Of a DNA stretch of 50,378 bases, positions 13,551-20,691 are shown in pieces. The position numbers and the translations under genes are program-made. The notes below the pieces were generated by a model. That model did no database searches. It had not been told where the DNA came from and worked only from the letters and a program-made list of their open reading frames with translations. The DNA comes from a virus. The DNA lies in IMG/VR virus record IMGVR_UViG_3300041405_000027, positions 1 to 50,378 of that record. One strand, given 5' to 3'. Each line of letters begins with the position of its first letter. Within the stretch, counting starts at the first letter, position 1.

Positions 13551-13864
13551 GCAAGCGCAATGACATAAAAATGAAGGCGCTAGATCGAATTGTTCAGGGT
13601 TGGAATACGGCCCATGTGAATGCAAAGGATTTGCTTGACCTGATTTGCGAAAACGAATACCTTGAGCGCCGAAACGATGAGATGAGCGCGTCGGCACCAG
13701 AGATGCTTGCAGCGTTACAGGCCGTGCTTGAAGAGGCTGAAGGACTGATTTGTGCATATCATGGGGCTTATGGAAGCACACCTGATGATGATTGCGTTAT
13801 CAACGAGCTAAAGGATCTTGACTACGTACGTGAAGCAATAGCAAAAGCAACGACAAATCAATAA
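13547..13864 (+). CDS. hypothetical protein, 105 aa
   Basis: The ATG overlaps the upstream stop as ATGA. The protein is almost wholly helical, with a leucine- and glutamate-rich segment (SAPEMLAALQAVLEEAEGLI) that could form a coiled coil. No family assigned. Confidence 0.75.
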   Translation: MSKRNDIKMKALDRIVQGWNTAHVNAKDLLDLICENEYLERRNDEMSASAPEMLAALQAVLEEAEGLICAYHGAYGSTPDDDCVINELKDLDYVREAIAKATTNQ

Positions 13865-13865
13865 C

Positions 13866-13911
13866 TTTATAGTAAAAACTAATCAATATGTCGCCTTTTG
13901 TAATACTATAA
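13866..13911. promoter_or_regulatory. AT-rich inverted repeat in an operon gap
   Basis: TTATAGTA and TACTATAA form a perfect eight-base inverted repeat separated by about 31 bases, just upstream of the ribosome site of the gene at 13926. It could hold a promoter, since both arms contain TATA-like hexamers, or bind a regulator. No clear -35 is seen. Confidence 0.3.
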
Positions 13912-13925
13912 CAATTGGAGGAAGA

Positions 13926-14228
13926 ATGAACAACATTCGCGCACAGTTTGAAGAGATTTGGCCGGTGCCTGATGGCGTGTATTGGCATGAGACGGCTTGC
14001 GACTACATGACGCTTGATGGCATTGATGACTGGCAGGATCATTACTTTCAGCGAGTGCGAGACTCTTACGCTGCCCGCCTCGACACCTTCACCCGCTGCC
14101 AGGAGACTCAGGCGCCGGCTATGTCGCTGATTGAGGAACTTGTGTGGGCGCTAGAGGCTGAAGCATACTCAGACCATAAGCGCGACCTTATTGTTAGCGC
14201 CAAACAAATCATAGGGAGAGATAAATGA
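13926..14228 (+). CDS. hypothetical accessory protein, 100 aa
   Basis: GGAGG lies five bases before the ATG. The start (IRAQFEEIWPVPDGVYWHE) belongs to the same broad group of small phage proteins with an FEEW/W-P start as those at 12650 and 13326. The C-terminal half is helical. The function is unknown. Confidence 0.8.
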   Translation: MNNIRAQFEEIWPVPDGVYWHETACDYMTLDGIDDWQDHYFQRVRDSYAARLDTFTRCQETQAPAMSLIEELVWALEAEAYSDHKRDLIVSAKQIIGRDK

Positions 14229-14419
14229 TTGACGACTTCGTGATTGGCTCGGGATGCGTGATGGAGTTCGCTATGGCTAAGCCAGGTGATGATTTGGCCT
14301 TGTTGGACTGGCGGCCTGTCGGAATTACTGCCGGCGCCAAGAAACGTAAGCCGCGCCTAACCAAGAAGATCAACAAGAGGATCATGGCTGAGTATTGGGC
14401 CAAGCGAGGTAGCAAATGA
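14225..14419 (+). CDS. hypothetical basic protein, 64 aa
   Basis: It is coupled to its neighbours by ATGA at both ends. The C-terminus is very basic (KKRKPRLTKKINKRIMAEYW), which suggests nucleic-acid contact. No family recognised. Confidence 0.75.
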   Translation: MIDDFVIGSGCVMEFAMAKPGDDLALLDWRPVGITAGAKKRKPRLTKKINKRIMAEYWAKRGSK

Positions 14420-14661
14420 ACGCACTACCCGGACAACTGGAATTGGCGACCGTGATTGATCATAAGCAATATAAAGCCAGTTATTCGCTTCAAGCAGACA
14501 TGGATGCGTTAATGGCTATTGAGCCTCCTAGATTTGGAGATAGCACCCACAAGCCAGCCGGTGTGCGCCTGGCTAAGATGCTGAGCAAATACGACGACTC
14601 GCCCTCATCGCAATTGTGGTCAGATATTCAGCGGTTGGCGCGGGAGATCTTGAAAGCATGA
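14416..14661 (+). CDS. hypothetical protein, 81 aa
   Basis: ATGA overlaps occur at both ends. The product is helical, with a C-terminal leucine-rich segment. No family recognised. Confidence 0.75.
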   Translation: MNALPGQLELATVIDHKQYKASYSLQADMDALMAIEPPRFGDSTHKPAGVRLAKMLSKYDDSPSSQLWSDIQRLAREILKA

Positions 14662-14906
14662 AAAAGTATTGCGGTGGATCTGTGTGTATGGGTCAAGGTC
14701 CTAGCGAGAAATGCGGAAACTTCTGGGGCACAAGTATGATTCAGTGCGCTAGTTGCAAGGCCTACGACTTGGCTAGGCTGGAAATGAAGGAGTTCCCGGA
14801 TGATGAGCTGGACGAGCTAGATATCGCAACAATAATGCTCAGGAATCATGGCTATAACCATCTAGCGGACTCGGTTGCATTGGCCAAGAAAGCGCTTACG
14901 AAATAA
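14658..14906 (+). CDS. Cys-rich, probably zinc-binding protein, 82 aa
   Basis: The ATG at 14658 overlaps the upstream stop as ATGA; a longer frame from 14616 has no ribosome site. Five cysteines lie in the first 35 residues, with the pair CASC near residue 30, and suggest a zinc ribbon. An acidic segment (FPDDELDELD) follows. A small Zn-binding protein late in the early operon might be a regulator, for example of late transcription, but there is no sequence proof. Confidence 0.78.
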   Translation: MKKYCGGSVCMGQGPSEKCGNFWGTSMIQCASCKAYDLARLEMKEFPDDELDELDIATIMLRNHGYNHLADSVALAKKALTK

Positions 14907-14921
14907 GCTTGACTCAAAACC

Positions 14922-14950
14922 AAAAGGCTCCTAATGTGAGCCTTTCTTTT
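14922..14950 (+). terminator. terminator inside the early operon
   Basis: AAAGGCTC pairs with GAGCCTTT around a seven-base loop and is followed by TTCTTTTT. It lies 16 bases after a stop codon. A TTGACT and a TAATGT 17 bases apart overlap it, so transcription may stop and restart here. Confidence 0.7.
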
Positions 14951-14971
14951 TGGGTTATTTTTGGAGGGGTT

Positions 14972-15211
14972 GTGACTGACATTCTCAATATGGACATGAT
15001 CAATTCGCTGCCTCAGCCTTTTTATGGCAGCGAGAACGGTAAAGACTGGTGGTGGCCGATTATGGATATCGATGTTGAAAGCGGAATTTGCCGAATCGAT
15101 GTTTGCGGGAAATTGGAGGCCAAGTGGATAACTGACTTCCGGTACATCCGCGACGATGCGCAAACCATGCACGAACCTGATACCTTTTATCTCGACTACG
15201 AGGCCGAATGA
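14972..15211 (+). CDS. hypothetical protein, 79 aa
   Basis: The GTG at 14972 lies just after GGAGGGG and downstream of the terminator. The in-frame TTG at 14909 lies upstream of the terminator and is rejected. The product is rich in Trp and acidic residues (GKDWWWPIMDIDVESG), probably beta-rich. The family is unknown. Confidence 0.7.
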   Translation: MTDILNMDMINSLPQPFYGSENGKDWWWPIMDIDVESGICRIDVCGKLEAKWITDFRYIRDDAQTMHEPDTFYLDYEAE

Positions 15212-15552
15212 TGACCATCTCAACCACAACCCTAAAAAACGCAGCAAGAGCGATTGAGCATGACCTGTGGACTGACTCGGATGGCGCGAACTACCTGGTT
15301 AAGGATGGGGCTATTCTGAGGCGGTGGGAGCCGGCACACGACGATGGCGATGCGTTAAGGCTTGCTATGGCGCTAGGCATAGGCATTCACCCAGACCTTG
15401 CTGTTGCGTCTGTCCAGAGCTCGTTCATGATTGGTAGATGCGGCTACAACGAGTTTGCAGAGTTCGAGGATTACGAAGACTGCCCGATGTTCTCTGTGCG
15501 CATGCTGATCCTTCTATCTGCCGCACGCATCGGAGCCGCACTATGCCAATAA
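15208..15552 (+). CDS. hypothetical accessory protein, 114 aa
   Basis: The ATG overlaps the upstream stop (ATGA). A central motif WEPAHDDGDALRLAMALGI occurs in a family of small phage proteins of unknown role. The C-terminus is hydrophobic and helical. Confidence 0.8.
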   Translation: MMTISTTTLKNAARAIEHDLWTDSDGANYLVKDGAILRRWEPAHDDGDALRLAMALGIGIHPDLAVASVQSSFMIGRCGYNEFAEFEDYEDCPMFSVRMLILLSAARIGAALCQ

Positions 15553-15629
15553 TCGCTTGCACATGGTTCGCCTGGACCTATATTCTGCCTGCCGTTAAGG
15601 TGAAAATTAGTTATTGGAGGGGTGCATGA
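15543..15629 (+). CDS. 28-aa hydrophobic peptide
   Basis: GGAG lies seven bases before the ATG. The peptide (ACTWFAWTYILPAVKVKI) has one hydrophobic stretch. Its TGA overlaps the next ATG as ATGA. It overlaps the upstream gene by ten bases. It may be real or only a bridge that couples translation. Confidence 0.4.
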   Translation: MPIIACTWFAWTYILPAVKVKISYWRGA

Positions 15630-15880
15630 GTGATTTCAGTAAGCTCAAGAAGTTGGCAGAGGATTACATTAGGCTGATCGATGATCCTGATGAGGATCTA
15701 TGGGCTGAAGCTCGCGACATGTACGACGACGCCTCAGATGTAGATACGGTTCTTGCGCTGATCAAAGAAAACGAATCTCTGCGCGAGTTGCTTTCTAGAG
15801 CTAGGGGTTACATGTACCCATCCGACCCACTGCGCAACCTGATCAACGCCACGCTTATCAGTTCTCCGGAGAACCCTTAA
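15626..15880 (+). CDS. hypothetical acidic protein, 84 aa
   Basis: The ATG at 15626 follows GGAGGGG; the in-frame TTG at 15614 lies within that site. The product is acidic and helical (LIDDPDEDLWAEARDMYDDA). Its last codons lie in a perfect copy of the palindrome GTTCTCCGGAGAAC. Confidence 0.75.
   Translation: MSDFSKLKKLAEDYIRLIDDPDEDLWAEARDMYDDASDVDTVLALIKENESLRELLSRARGYMYPSDPLRNLINATLISSPENP
15861..15874. promoter_or_regulatory. palindromic operator-like site 5 (GTTCTCCGGAGAAC)
   Basis: A perfect copy at the stop-start junction of two genes. Its GGAG lies ten bases before the ATG at 15880, so a bound protein or an RNA hairpin could block translation of that gene, as at site 1. Confidence 0.8.
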
Positions 15881-16104
15881 TGACCATCGTAAGCCTCCAT
15901 GGATTGACGCTGGACATAGAAATCCACTACGCACAGCAAACCCCGTCGACCGAACACGCAAACGGCTTCAGCGAACTTGAGTGGACCTGCATACACGCAA
16001 CAGACGAGATTGGCGAAAATATTTCAGATGCGGCTATTGACTTAATCTGTGACGAGTATATAAATGACATCGAACGCGCTATTTGGGCGCAGATAGGGAG
16101 ATAA
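15880..16104 (+). CDS. hypothetical acidic protein, 74 aa
   Basis: The ATG overlaps the upstream TAA (TAATG). The ribosome site is the GGAG of the palindrome. The product is acidic with a beta-rich N-terminus (TIVSLHGLTLDIEIHY). No family. Confidence 0.75.
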   Translation: MTIVSLHGLTLDIEIHYAQQTPSTEHANGFSELEWTCIHATDEIGENISDAAIDLICDEYINDIERAIWAQIGR

Positions 16105-16106
16105 CA

Positions 16107-16328
16107 ATGAGCAAGCCGGAGTGGAGTAATGCGCCAGAATGGGCGATGTGGTTAGGTCAGGATGAAGTTGGCCCGCATGGAAACGATCATTACTGGGTGT
16201 GGTTCGAGAATAAACCTTCAAAAATGTCAAATGGCTGGATCGACCGAACCCCTGATGGCCGCTGGCTTCAAACGCAAGACGTTGCAACACAACAAGAATG
16301 GCGCAAAACACTGGAGAAACGTCCATGA
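16107..16328 (+). CDS. small accessory protein with APEWA motif, 73 aa
   Basis: GGGAG precedes the ATG at 16107; the longer frame from 16083 has no such site. The motif PEWSNAPEWAMWLGQDEVG is shared with the C-terminal half of the gene at 17565 (PSWDDAPEWATDLMVANFE). Both belong to a phage family of unknown function rich in Trp. Confidence 0.78.
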   Translation: MSKPEWSNAPEWAMWLGQDEVGPHGNDHYWVWFENKPSKMSNGWIDRTPDGRWLQTQDVATQQEWRKTLEKRP

Positions 16329-16555
16329 GCACAATCACAGTCACCCAGGCACGCATCGCACTCGAAGCCGCGCACATGGCTTTCATCTCTGCTGACATCG
16401 AACACCCGACCGCAACACACATCGCCAAAGAAGCGCTGACCAATGCGCGTCACGAATACTGGAATGCGTGTGCGGCGTTCTGCACCAAGCTGGAATTCGC
16501 CACGGATCTGGCTGACGTACACGACGCGCTTATCACTCAGGGGCTTTGGACATGA
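16325..16555 (+). CDS. hypothetical helical protein, 76 aa
   Basis: ATGA overlap with the upstream gene. The product is alanine-rich and helical (ARIALEAAHMAFISADIEH). No family recognised. Confidence 0.72.
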   Translation: MSTITVTQARIALEAAHMAFISADIEHPTATHIAKEALTNARHEYWNACAAFCTKLEFATDLADVHDALITQGLWT

Positions 16556-16806
16556 GCGAGTTGCAGCCTGGGATGTTGGCGCTTATCGTCGGATCTCGTT
16601 ACGCTGGCACTCAGATCAATATCGGCAAGATGGTTGAGGTAATATCCATTGAGCCAGACAACCAGGCGTTGGTTAAAGGCGACTCAATCACGGATCAGCA
16701 CGGCGGCACGGTAGATCAGGCTCTATGCTTGAAGACTCATCTCTTGCCTATCAAGCCCCAGTGTGATCCGCTCGACGTAACCCATAAGGAAGAACTTCAT
16801 GCATGA
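16552..16806 (+). CDS. hypothetical SH3-like small protein, 84 aa
   Basis: The ATG at 16552 overlaps the upstream stop (ATGA). The start (LQPGMLALIVGSRYAGTQIN) with a later KMVEVISIE is the pattern of small beta-barrel domains that open with PGMxAxI. It appears in several phages without known function. Confidence 0.75.
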   Translation: MSELQPGMLALIVGSRYAGTQINIGKMVEVISIEPDNQALVKGDSITDQHGGTVDQALCLKTHLLPIKPQCDPLDVTHKEELHA

Positions 16807-16984
16807 AATTATCAAGGAGATGCAGGCCAGAGGATGGTCGCTTAGCCTGATCGCCGCAAGAAGCGGTGTAAGCCAGAACCGGCTTGAACGCGGAGTGTTT
16901 GGCGTTCGTGAAGAGCGAGCGCTACTCCGCTTGGCAGAGGAAGAATGTCACATCGATTTGGATAGCATGGGGATTGAAGAATGA
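16799..16984 (+). CDS. helix-turn-helix protein, 61 aa
   Basis: AAGGAAG lies eight bases before the ATG. The segment GWSLSLIAARSGVSQNRLERG (about residues 12-32) is a typical Cro/XRE-like helix-turn-helix. It may be a second small regulator. Its target is unknown. Its stop is coupled to the next gene as ATGA. Confidence 0.75.
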   Translation: MHEIIKEMQARGWSLSLIAARSGVSQNRLERGVFGVREERALLRLAEEECHIDLDSMGIEE

Positions 16985-17220
16985 GCCGCAGCGACGGAAG
17001 CACAGCAGACTACTACGTACTCCCTGAAGGCGCTACACAGCTTCAGGATTTGATCAGCCATCGCGATATGAACTATTACATCGGGTCCATATTCGACTTG
17101 TGTTATGATTACAGCAAATCAGGTAGCTGTAGTTTGGAAATAGCCAAGGAGATGCATGAGCTCGCATCAAGAGAAGTTGAGAGATTGCAGAAAGTGCCAG
17201 TCGCAGAAGCCGATCAGTGA
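16981..17220 (+). CDS. DUF3310-like protein, 79 aa
   Basis: ADYYVLPEGATQLQDLISHR ... YIGSIFDLCYDYSK ... ASREVERLQ resembles the DUF3310 phage family, whose pattern is YY, then IDxI, then GNxxKYxxR and a C-terminal helix. A second, related copy forms the first half of the gene at 17565 (ELQHLISDLNANAQIGEI ... AEVERLEKL). An HNH gene lies between them. It is coupled upstream by ATGA. Confidence 0.7.
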   Translation: MSRSDGSTADYYVLPEGATQLQDLISHRDMNYYIGSIFDLCYDYSKSGSCSLEIAKEMHELASREVERLQKVPVAEADQ

Positions 17221-17629
17221 GTTCGGTGTTAGAAATGCTTCCAGGGACGGGCTGAACACCGCATGCAGGGAGTGTGTAAATCTGGCTCAGAAGAGCCAGT
17301 ATAAGGGTAACAAAACGTATTACCTGGATAGAAACAGGGAGGTTAGGCACAAGAACAGAGAGCTTTATCGAGAGGCTAAGGAAGGAAAGCCTTGCGCTAA
17401 GTGCGGAGGCTTATTCCCTCAGGTCTGCATGGATTTCGACCATATAGACCCATCAACCAAAAAACTATGCGTTGCTCAAATGCTTGGGTTTCACTGGAAT
17501 GCAATCCAGGCTGAAATTGATAAGTGCGAGCTTCTTTGTGCCAATTGCCACAGGATAAAGACATATGAAACGTCAACTCGGCAAAAACAACACAGAATTA
17601 CAACATCTTATAAGCGATCTAAATGCTAA
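17156..17629 (+). CDS. HNH endonuclease, 157 aa
   Basis: The N-terminal zinc ribbon C-x2-C ... C-x2-C (residues ~11-40) and the C-terminal HNH core (CAKCGG, then MDFDHIDP, then LCANCHRIKT) make this a relative of the HNH at 2768 (same N-terminal architecture), probably a homing endonuclease. AAGGAG lies four to five bases before the ATG. It overlaps the gene before it by 65 bases and the gene after it by 65 bases, both in other frames, and those two flanking genes are paralogues. Confidence 0.88.
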   Translation: MSSHQEKLRDCRKCQSQKPISEFGVRNASRDGLNTACRECVNLAQKSQYKGNKTYYLDRNREVRHKNRELYREAKEGKPCAKCGGLFPQVCMDFDHIDPSTKKLCVAQMLGFHWNAIQAEIDKCELLCANCHRIKTYETSTRQKQHRITTSYKRSKC

Positions 17630-18032
17630 CGCGCAGATTGGCGAAATCACGCGAGCCTGCTATCGATACGGTATGGCCTCACACAGTGACATGCTGCGAG
17701 ACGCCAAGAAGATCCGCTTCTATGCTCAGGCTGAGGTTGAGCGGCTGGAGAAACTTGGTAATTCCAGTGTCGTTTCTAGTGTTTCGATTGCTGCGTCTGA
17801 GCATCCATACAACCAGAATCAGAGTATCCCTAGCTGGGATGATGCTCCAGAATGGGCAACTGACTTGATGGTTGCAAACTTTGAAGTTTCATTATTTGAA
17901 AAATACCAGTTCGCATTAAAGCGTGATGAAGCATATTACGATAGTACTGATTGCTCAGTTGGTTTTATAATTGGCGGACAGGAAAAACTATGGCTTGTAC
18001 ATTCTTCGCGCCCAACGAGCACAGCCCAATGA
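17565..18032 (+). CDS. fusion of DUF3310-like and APEWA-type domains, 155 aa
   Basis: Residues 10-65 align with the gene at 16981 (LQHLISDLNANAQIG, then EVERLEK). Residues ~88-150 contain SWDDAPEWATDLM and resemble the gene at 16107. The protein thus joins two modules that also occur separately nearby. A weak AGGA lies before the ATG. The start overlaps the HNH gene. Confidence 0.75.
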   Translation: MKRQLGKNNTELQHLISDLNANAQIGEITRACYRYGMASHSDMLRDAKKIRFYAQAEVERLEKLGNSSVVSSVSIAASEHPYNQNQSIPSWDDAPEWATDLMVANFEVSLFEKYQFALKRDEAYYDSTDCSVGFIIGGQEKLWLVHSSRPTSTAQ

Positions 18033-19150
18033 CCGAATACAACGAGCAGCTAGTCAAGGAAGCGATTGATTCGGGCGCTACTAATGCAATCATGGCCGAG
18101 GCTTTAGGGGTAAGCGAAAGGACCATGCGGCGGTGGAAGGCTAGGTTGGCGCTTTCGGGCTACAGCCCTAGCCATGACATGACCAAGCAGTGTCCTGACG
18201 GCTATAAGGTCAAGGGGGTTAGCTCGTATTACAACCGCGACGGCGAACTGTCTGGACAGTGGGTTAAGACCAGTGCGGATAACGAACGTCGATACGAAAT
18301 GATGGTCGAAGCGTGCCAGGCGCTTAAGGAGGATCTGCCTGTTCTCGTGCCTCGCGCATATGCCGGTGAGTTCCTGCCTGACCTGATGGCTTGCTACCCA
18401 ATCGGCGATCCCCACATCGGCGAGTACATCTGGTCCGAAGAATGCGGAAAGAGCTGGGACTTGGGAATCGCTGAGCGCATGCACTGTGGCGCAATGGCTG
18501 CACTTGTAGAGGCCGCACCGCGCACCGAGAGCTGCACAATCGTAAATCTTGGGGATGCAGCCCATTACGATTCAATGGCTGCTGTAACGCCACGCAGCGG
18601 CCACCACCTGGACGCAGACAGCCGATACGCCAAGATGGTGCGCGTATTGGTCAAGGTTATCCGACAGTGCATCGAGACGGCGCTTACAAAGCACAAGACG
18701 GTGCATATCATTAATGTCCCTGGTAATCATGATGAGACTGGCGCTCTGTGGTTATCAATTGCGCTGGATCACATCTATGCGAATGAGCCTCGGGTGACTG
18801 TCGATACTAGTCCTGCGCTGTTCAGCTATTTCGAGTTTGGCAAGAATCTCGTTGGTACGCATCACGGCCACTCTTGTAAGGCTGACAAGCTGGGCCAGGT
18901 AATGGCTGCCGATCAACCGCAAGCATGGGGCCGCACTGAGCATAGGGCTTGGTGGACTGGCCACGTTCACCACGAGAGCAAGAAGGAGTATCCAGGCTGC
19001 ACGGTGGAGACGTTCAACACCTTGGCCCCCGGTGATGCCTACGCGACTGCTGGGGGCTGGAGATCGCGGGAGAATATGAAGTGCGTGGTTCTGCATAAGG
19101 AATTCGGCGAGGTTGCACGACATACAGTGCATCCGTCCATGCTTCACTAG
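17990..19150 (+). CDS. calcineurin-like metallophosphoesterase with N-terminal helix-turn-helix, 386 aa
   Basis: All metal-binding motifs are present: GDPHIG (about residue 140), LGDAAHYD (~185), PGNHDE (~244), THHGHS (~289) and TGHVHH (~322). Residues ~15-50 hold a homeodomain-like helix-turn-helix (GATNAIMAEALGVSERTMRR). It may be a nuclease or phosphatase that acts on DNA or RNA. The start at 17990 has AGGA six bases upstream. Alternatives are 17951 (longer) and 18029, which overlaps the upstream stop as ATGA but has no ribosome site. Confidence 0.88.
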   Translation: MACTFFAPNEHSPMTEYNEQLVKEAIDSGATNAIMAEALGVSERTMRRWKARLALSGYSPSHDMTKQCPDGYKVKGVSSYYNRDGELSGQWVKTSADNERRYEMMVEACQALKEDLPVLVPRAYAGEFLPDLMACYPIGDPHIGEYIWSEECGKSWDLGIAERMHCGAMAALVEAAPRTESCTIVNLGDAAHYDSMAAVTPRSGHHLDADSRYAKMVRVLVKVIRQCIETALTKHKTVHIINVPGNHDETGALWLSIALDHIYANEPRVTVDTSPALFSYFEFGKNLVGTHHGHSCKADKLGQVMAADQPQAWGRTEHRAWWTGHVHHESKKEYPGCTVETFNTLAPGDAYATAGGWRSRENMKCVVLHKEFGEVARHTVHPSMLH

Positions 19151-19169
19151 AATGCATTCCATTTAATGC

Positions 19170-19198
19170 TTGACCGCGCTAACCACGCGGTCTAACCT
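19170..19198 (+). promoter_or_regulatory. candidate promoter with palindromic spacer
   Basis: TTGACC and TAACCT are 17 bases apart. The spacer forms a perfect hairpin (GACCGCG/CGCGGTC, loop CTAACCA). It could be a repressible promoter or a weak terminator of the upstream gene. The same loop occurs in the hairpin at 2743-2761. Confidence 0.35.
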
Positions 19199-19227
19199 TC
19201 ACAAATACACACGTAGGAGGGCGCACC

Positions 19228-19395
19228 ATGTTTTATCTAGGCATATTCCTAATCGTCGTAGTGATGGCAGCACTGTTCGTCTTCAGCTCGCTGCTGATAG
19301 GCGTCAGGATCACGACCATCATCTGGCTCACCGCTACGTTCGTAATGGCAGTGTTTGCTTTCGGGTTTTATCAATTGATGGGTGGGATGTTATGA
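19228..19395 (+). CDS. 55-aa membrane protein with two spans
   Basis: GGAGGG lies before the ATG at 19228. The product has two long hydrophobic helices (about residues 2-25 and 30-50) joined by a short GVRITT loop and almost no soluble part. The stop overlaps the next ATG as ATGA, and the next product also has a membrane helix. Size and topology resemble class II holins or superinfection proteins. The function is not established. Confidence 0.8.
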   Translation: MFYLGIFLIVVVMAALFVFSSLLIGVRITTIIWLTATFVMAVFAFGFYQLMGGML

Positions 19396-19601
19396 GCAAG
19401 TATCCGTGGGATCAAGATAAAGAAATTGACTGGAGCGCTGATCCTGTTCAGATTGCAAAGCAGTACGCGCACCGCTATCACGATAGTACCGACAAGCTGA
19501 TAGATTATTATTTCGCAGCCAAGGCACTGAAGATGCTCTGCATTGCTGGCTGGTCAATCGCTGCGATCCTTTTCTTTTGCTTGGTGGTGGTTTCTCAATG
19601 A
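19392..19601 (+). CDS. 69-aa C-terminally anchored membrane protein
   Basis: The ATG at 19392 overlaps the upstream stop (ATGA). A longer frame from 19170 runs over the two-span gene and is rejected. Residues 1-45 are charged and helical; residues ~47-68 form one membrane helix (CIAGWSIAAILFFCLVVV). It is probably a partner of the two-span protein before it. Confidence 0.78.
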   Translation: MSKYPWDQDKEIDWSADPVQIAKQYAHRYHDSTDKLIDYYFAAKALKMLCIAGWSIAAILFFCLVVVSQ

Positions 19602-19816
19602 TCAACGTTATCCCGCGCTGGACAAAAGGCGCACCATCCGCATTAAAGCCCGGCCAATTCCTACTATACGAATCCGGCGAGTATGCGCTTGTAGGCAGCA
19701 ATACGGCTATCACCTCAACGCAGAAGATCGTCAAGCATACGACGCTGATTGAGGGGCATGAGTTGGAGTGGTTGCAGAGTATGGCGGTTGAAAGATCATT
19801 GGGAGTTAAGGCATGA
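19598..19816 (+). CDS. hypothetical protein, 72 aa
   Basis: The ATG overlaps the upstream stop as ATGA. The N-terminal half is beta-rich (KPGQFLLYESGEYALVGSNT) and the C-terminal half is helical. No family recognised. Confidence 0.7.
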   Translation: MINVIPRWTKGAPSALKPGQFLLYESGEYALVGSNTAITSTQKIVKHTTLIEGHELEWLQSMAVERSLGVKA

Positions 19817-20007
19817 GCTTAGATATCGAAAACGTAGATGAACTCAACTATTACATTCGCGAGTTCATCCGCAATAACCTTGAGATACAGATTTCAACCG
19901 AAAACGAAAATGATGGATGGGTTAACAACACCAACAACCTAAAGAAAGGACGAAACACAATTACGCTTAAGCTGGGGCAAGACACTATTGGCGAGTACAC
20001 GCTATGA
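19813..20007 (+). CDS. hypothetical protein, 64 aa (paralogue A)
   Basis: ATGA overlap upstream. The start MSLDIENVDELNYYIREFI and the end (LKLGQDTIGEYTL) match the gene at 20186 (MSLVFEDIDEFHDYLESFI ... LRDKQIGVFYV). This is a duplicated gene pair with a membrane-protein gene between the copies. The function is unknown. Confidence 0.75.
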   Translation: MSLDIENVDELNYYIREFIRNNLEIQISTENENDGWVNNTNNLKKGRNTITLKLGQDTIGEYTL

Positions 20008-20189
20008 CAACCCTAATCGCAATCTACCTACTGTACGGCGTATTCACCTTCTGGCCATTAGCGCTAGTTGACTGCGACTACACGAAGGGTAAGTGGTACG
20101 AGTGGCTGGCAGCTTGGGTCGTATGGTCTGTGTTGTGGCCAGTTCGCTACATCTCTGATGCTTGGTATTGGTGGAGGGCTAAGAAGTGA
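20004..20189 (+). CDS. 61-aa Trp-rich membrane protein
   Basis: ATGA overlap upstream and GTGA downstream. Two hydrophobic segments (residues ~3-20 and ~33-48) flank a charged loop. Seven tryptophans cluster towards the C-terminus (EWLAAWVVWSVLWPVRY), suggesting an interfacial membrane protein. It lies between two paralogous genes. Confidence 0.72.
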   Translation: MTTLIAIYLLYGVFTFWPLALVDCDYTKGKWYEWLAAWVVWSVLWPVRYISDAWYWWRAKK

Positions 20190-20380
20190 GCTTAGTATTC
20201 GAAGACATTGATGAGTTTCATGACTATCTGGAGTCGTTCATCGTGAACAATCTAGTATTCGACACTGAGACTACTAGCGAATACATTGGCGATATGGGTG
20301 ATGGTGGCAGCCTGTACAAAGACTCGACCAATGTTCGCGTGTTGCTGAGAGATAAGCAGATCGGAGTATTCTACGTATGA
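20186..20380 (+). CDS. hypothetical protein, 64 aa (paralogue B)
   Basis: The GTG start overlaps the upstream stop (GTGA). See paralogue A at 19813: same length, same start and end motifs and a divergent middle. Tandem duplication with later divergence is the simplest explanation. Confidence 0.72.
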   Translation: MSLVFEDIDEFHDYLESFIVNNLVFDTETTSEYIGDMGDGGSLYKDSTNVRVLLRDKQIGVFYV

Positions 20381-20595
20381 CCACAATCAACGACCTAGAC
20401 CAAATCAACACAATGGCGATGATGACCATGTGCGAGCTTGGGTATGCGCGGTATGAGCGGTTTCGTGCTGGGCTTAAGATGGATGATGAGGCTTGCGAGA
20501 AACTGAGGCAGTTCGTGCATTCCAACGCTGATCGCGAGCATGAGCTTGAATTGCGAATTAAATGCGCACCGATGTATAAACCTATGGCATACTAG
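20377..20595 (+). CDS. hypothetical protein, 72 aa, last gene of the early operon
   Basis: ATGA overlap upstream. The product is Met-rich and helical (INTMAMMTMCELGYARYERF), with a C-terminal charged helix. No family recognised. A hairpin and a strong terminator follow within 75 bases, marking the operon end. Confidence 0.72.
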   Translation: MTTINDLDQINTMAMMTMCELGYARYERFRAGLKMDDEACEKLRQFVHSNADREHELELRIKCAPMYKPMAY

Positions 20596-20634
20596 CCGCA
20601 AGCGATATCCCCCTCCGTCGCTTGCTTCACCTTT

Positions 20635-20669
20635 ATACGCACTGTGAACCGTCCAGTGCGTATTTTTTT
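20635..20669 (+). terminator. terminator of the early operon
   Basis: A perfect nine-pair stem (ATACGCACT/AGTGCGTAT) with an 11-base loop is followed by seven Ts. A second perfect eight-pair hairpin lies at 20598-20625. Confidence 0.92.
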
Positions 20670-20691
20670 GCATGCGATATGCATTAAATGG

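Noticed and set aside
19170-19391. N-terminal extension of the tail-anchored protein from 19170
   Set aside because: It lies over the well-supported two-span membrane gene and lacks a ribosome site.
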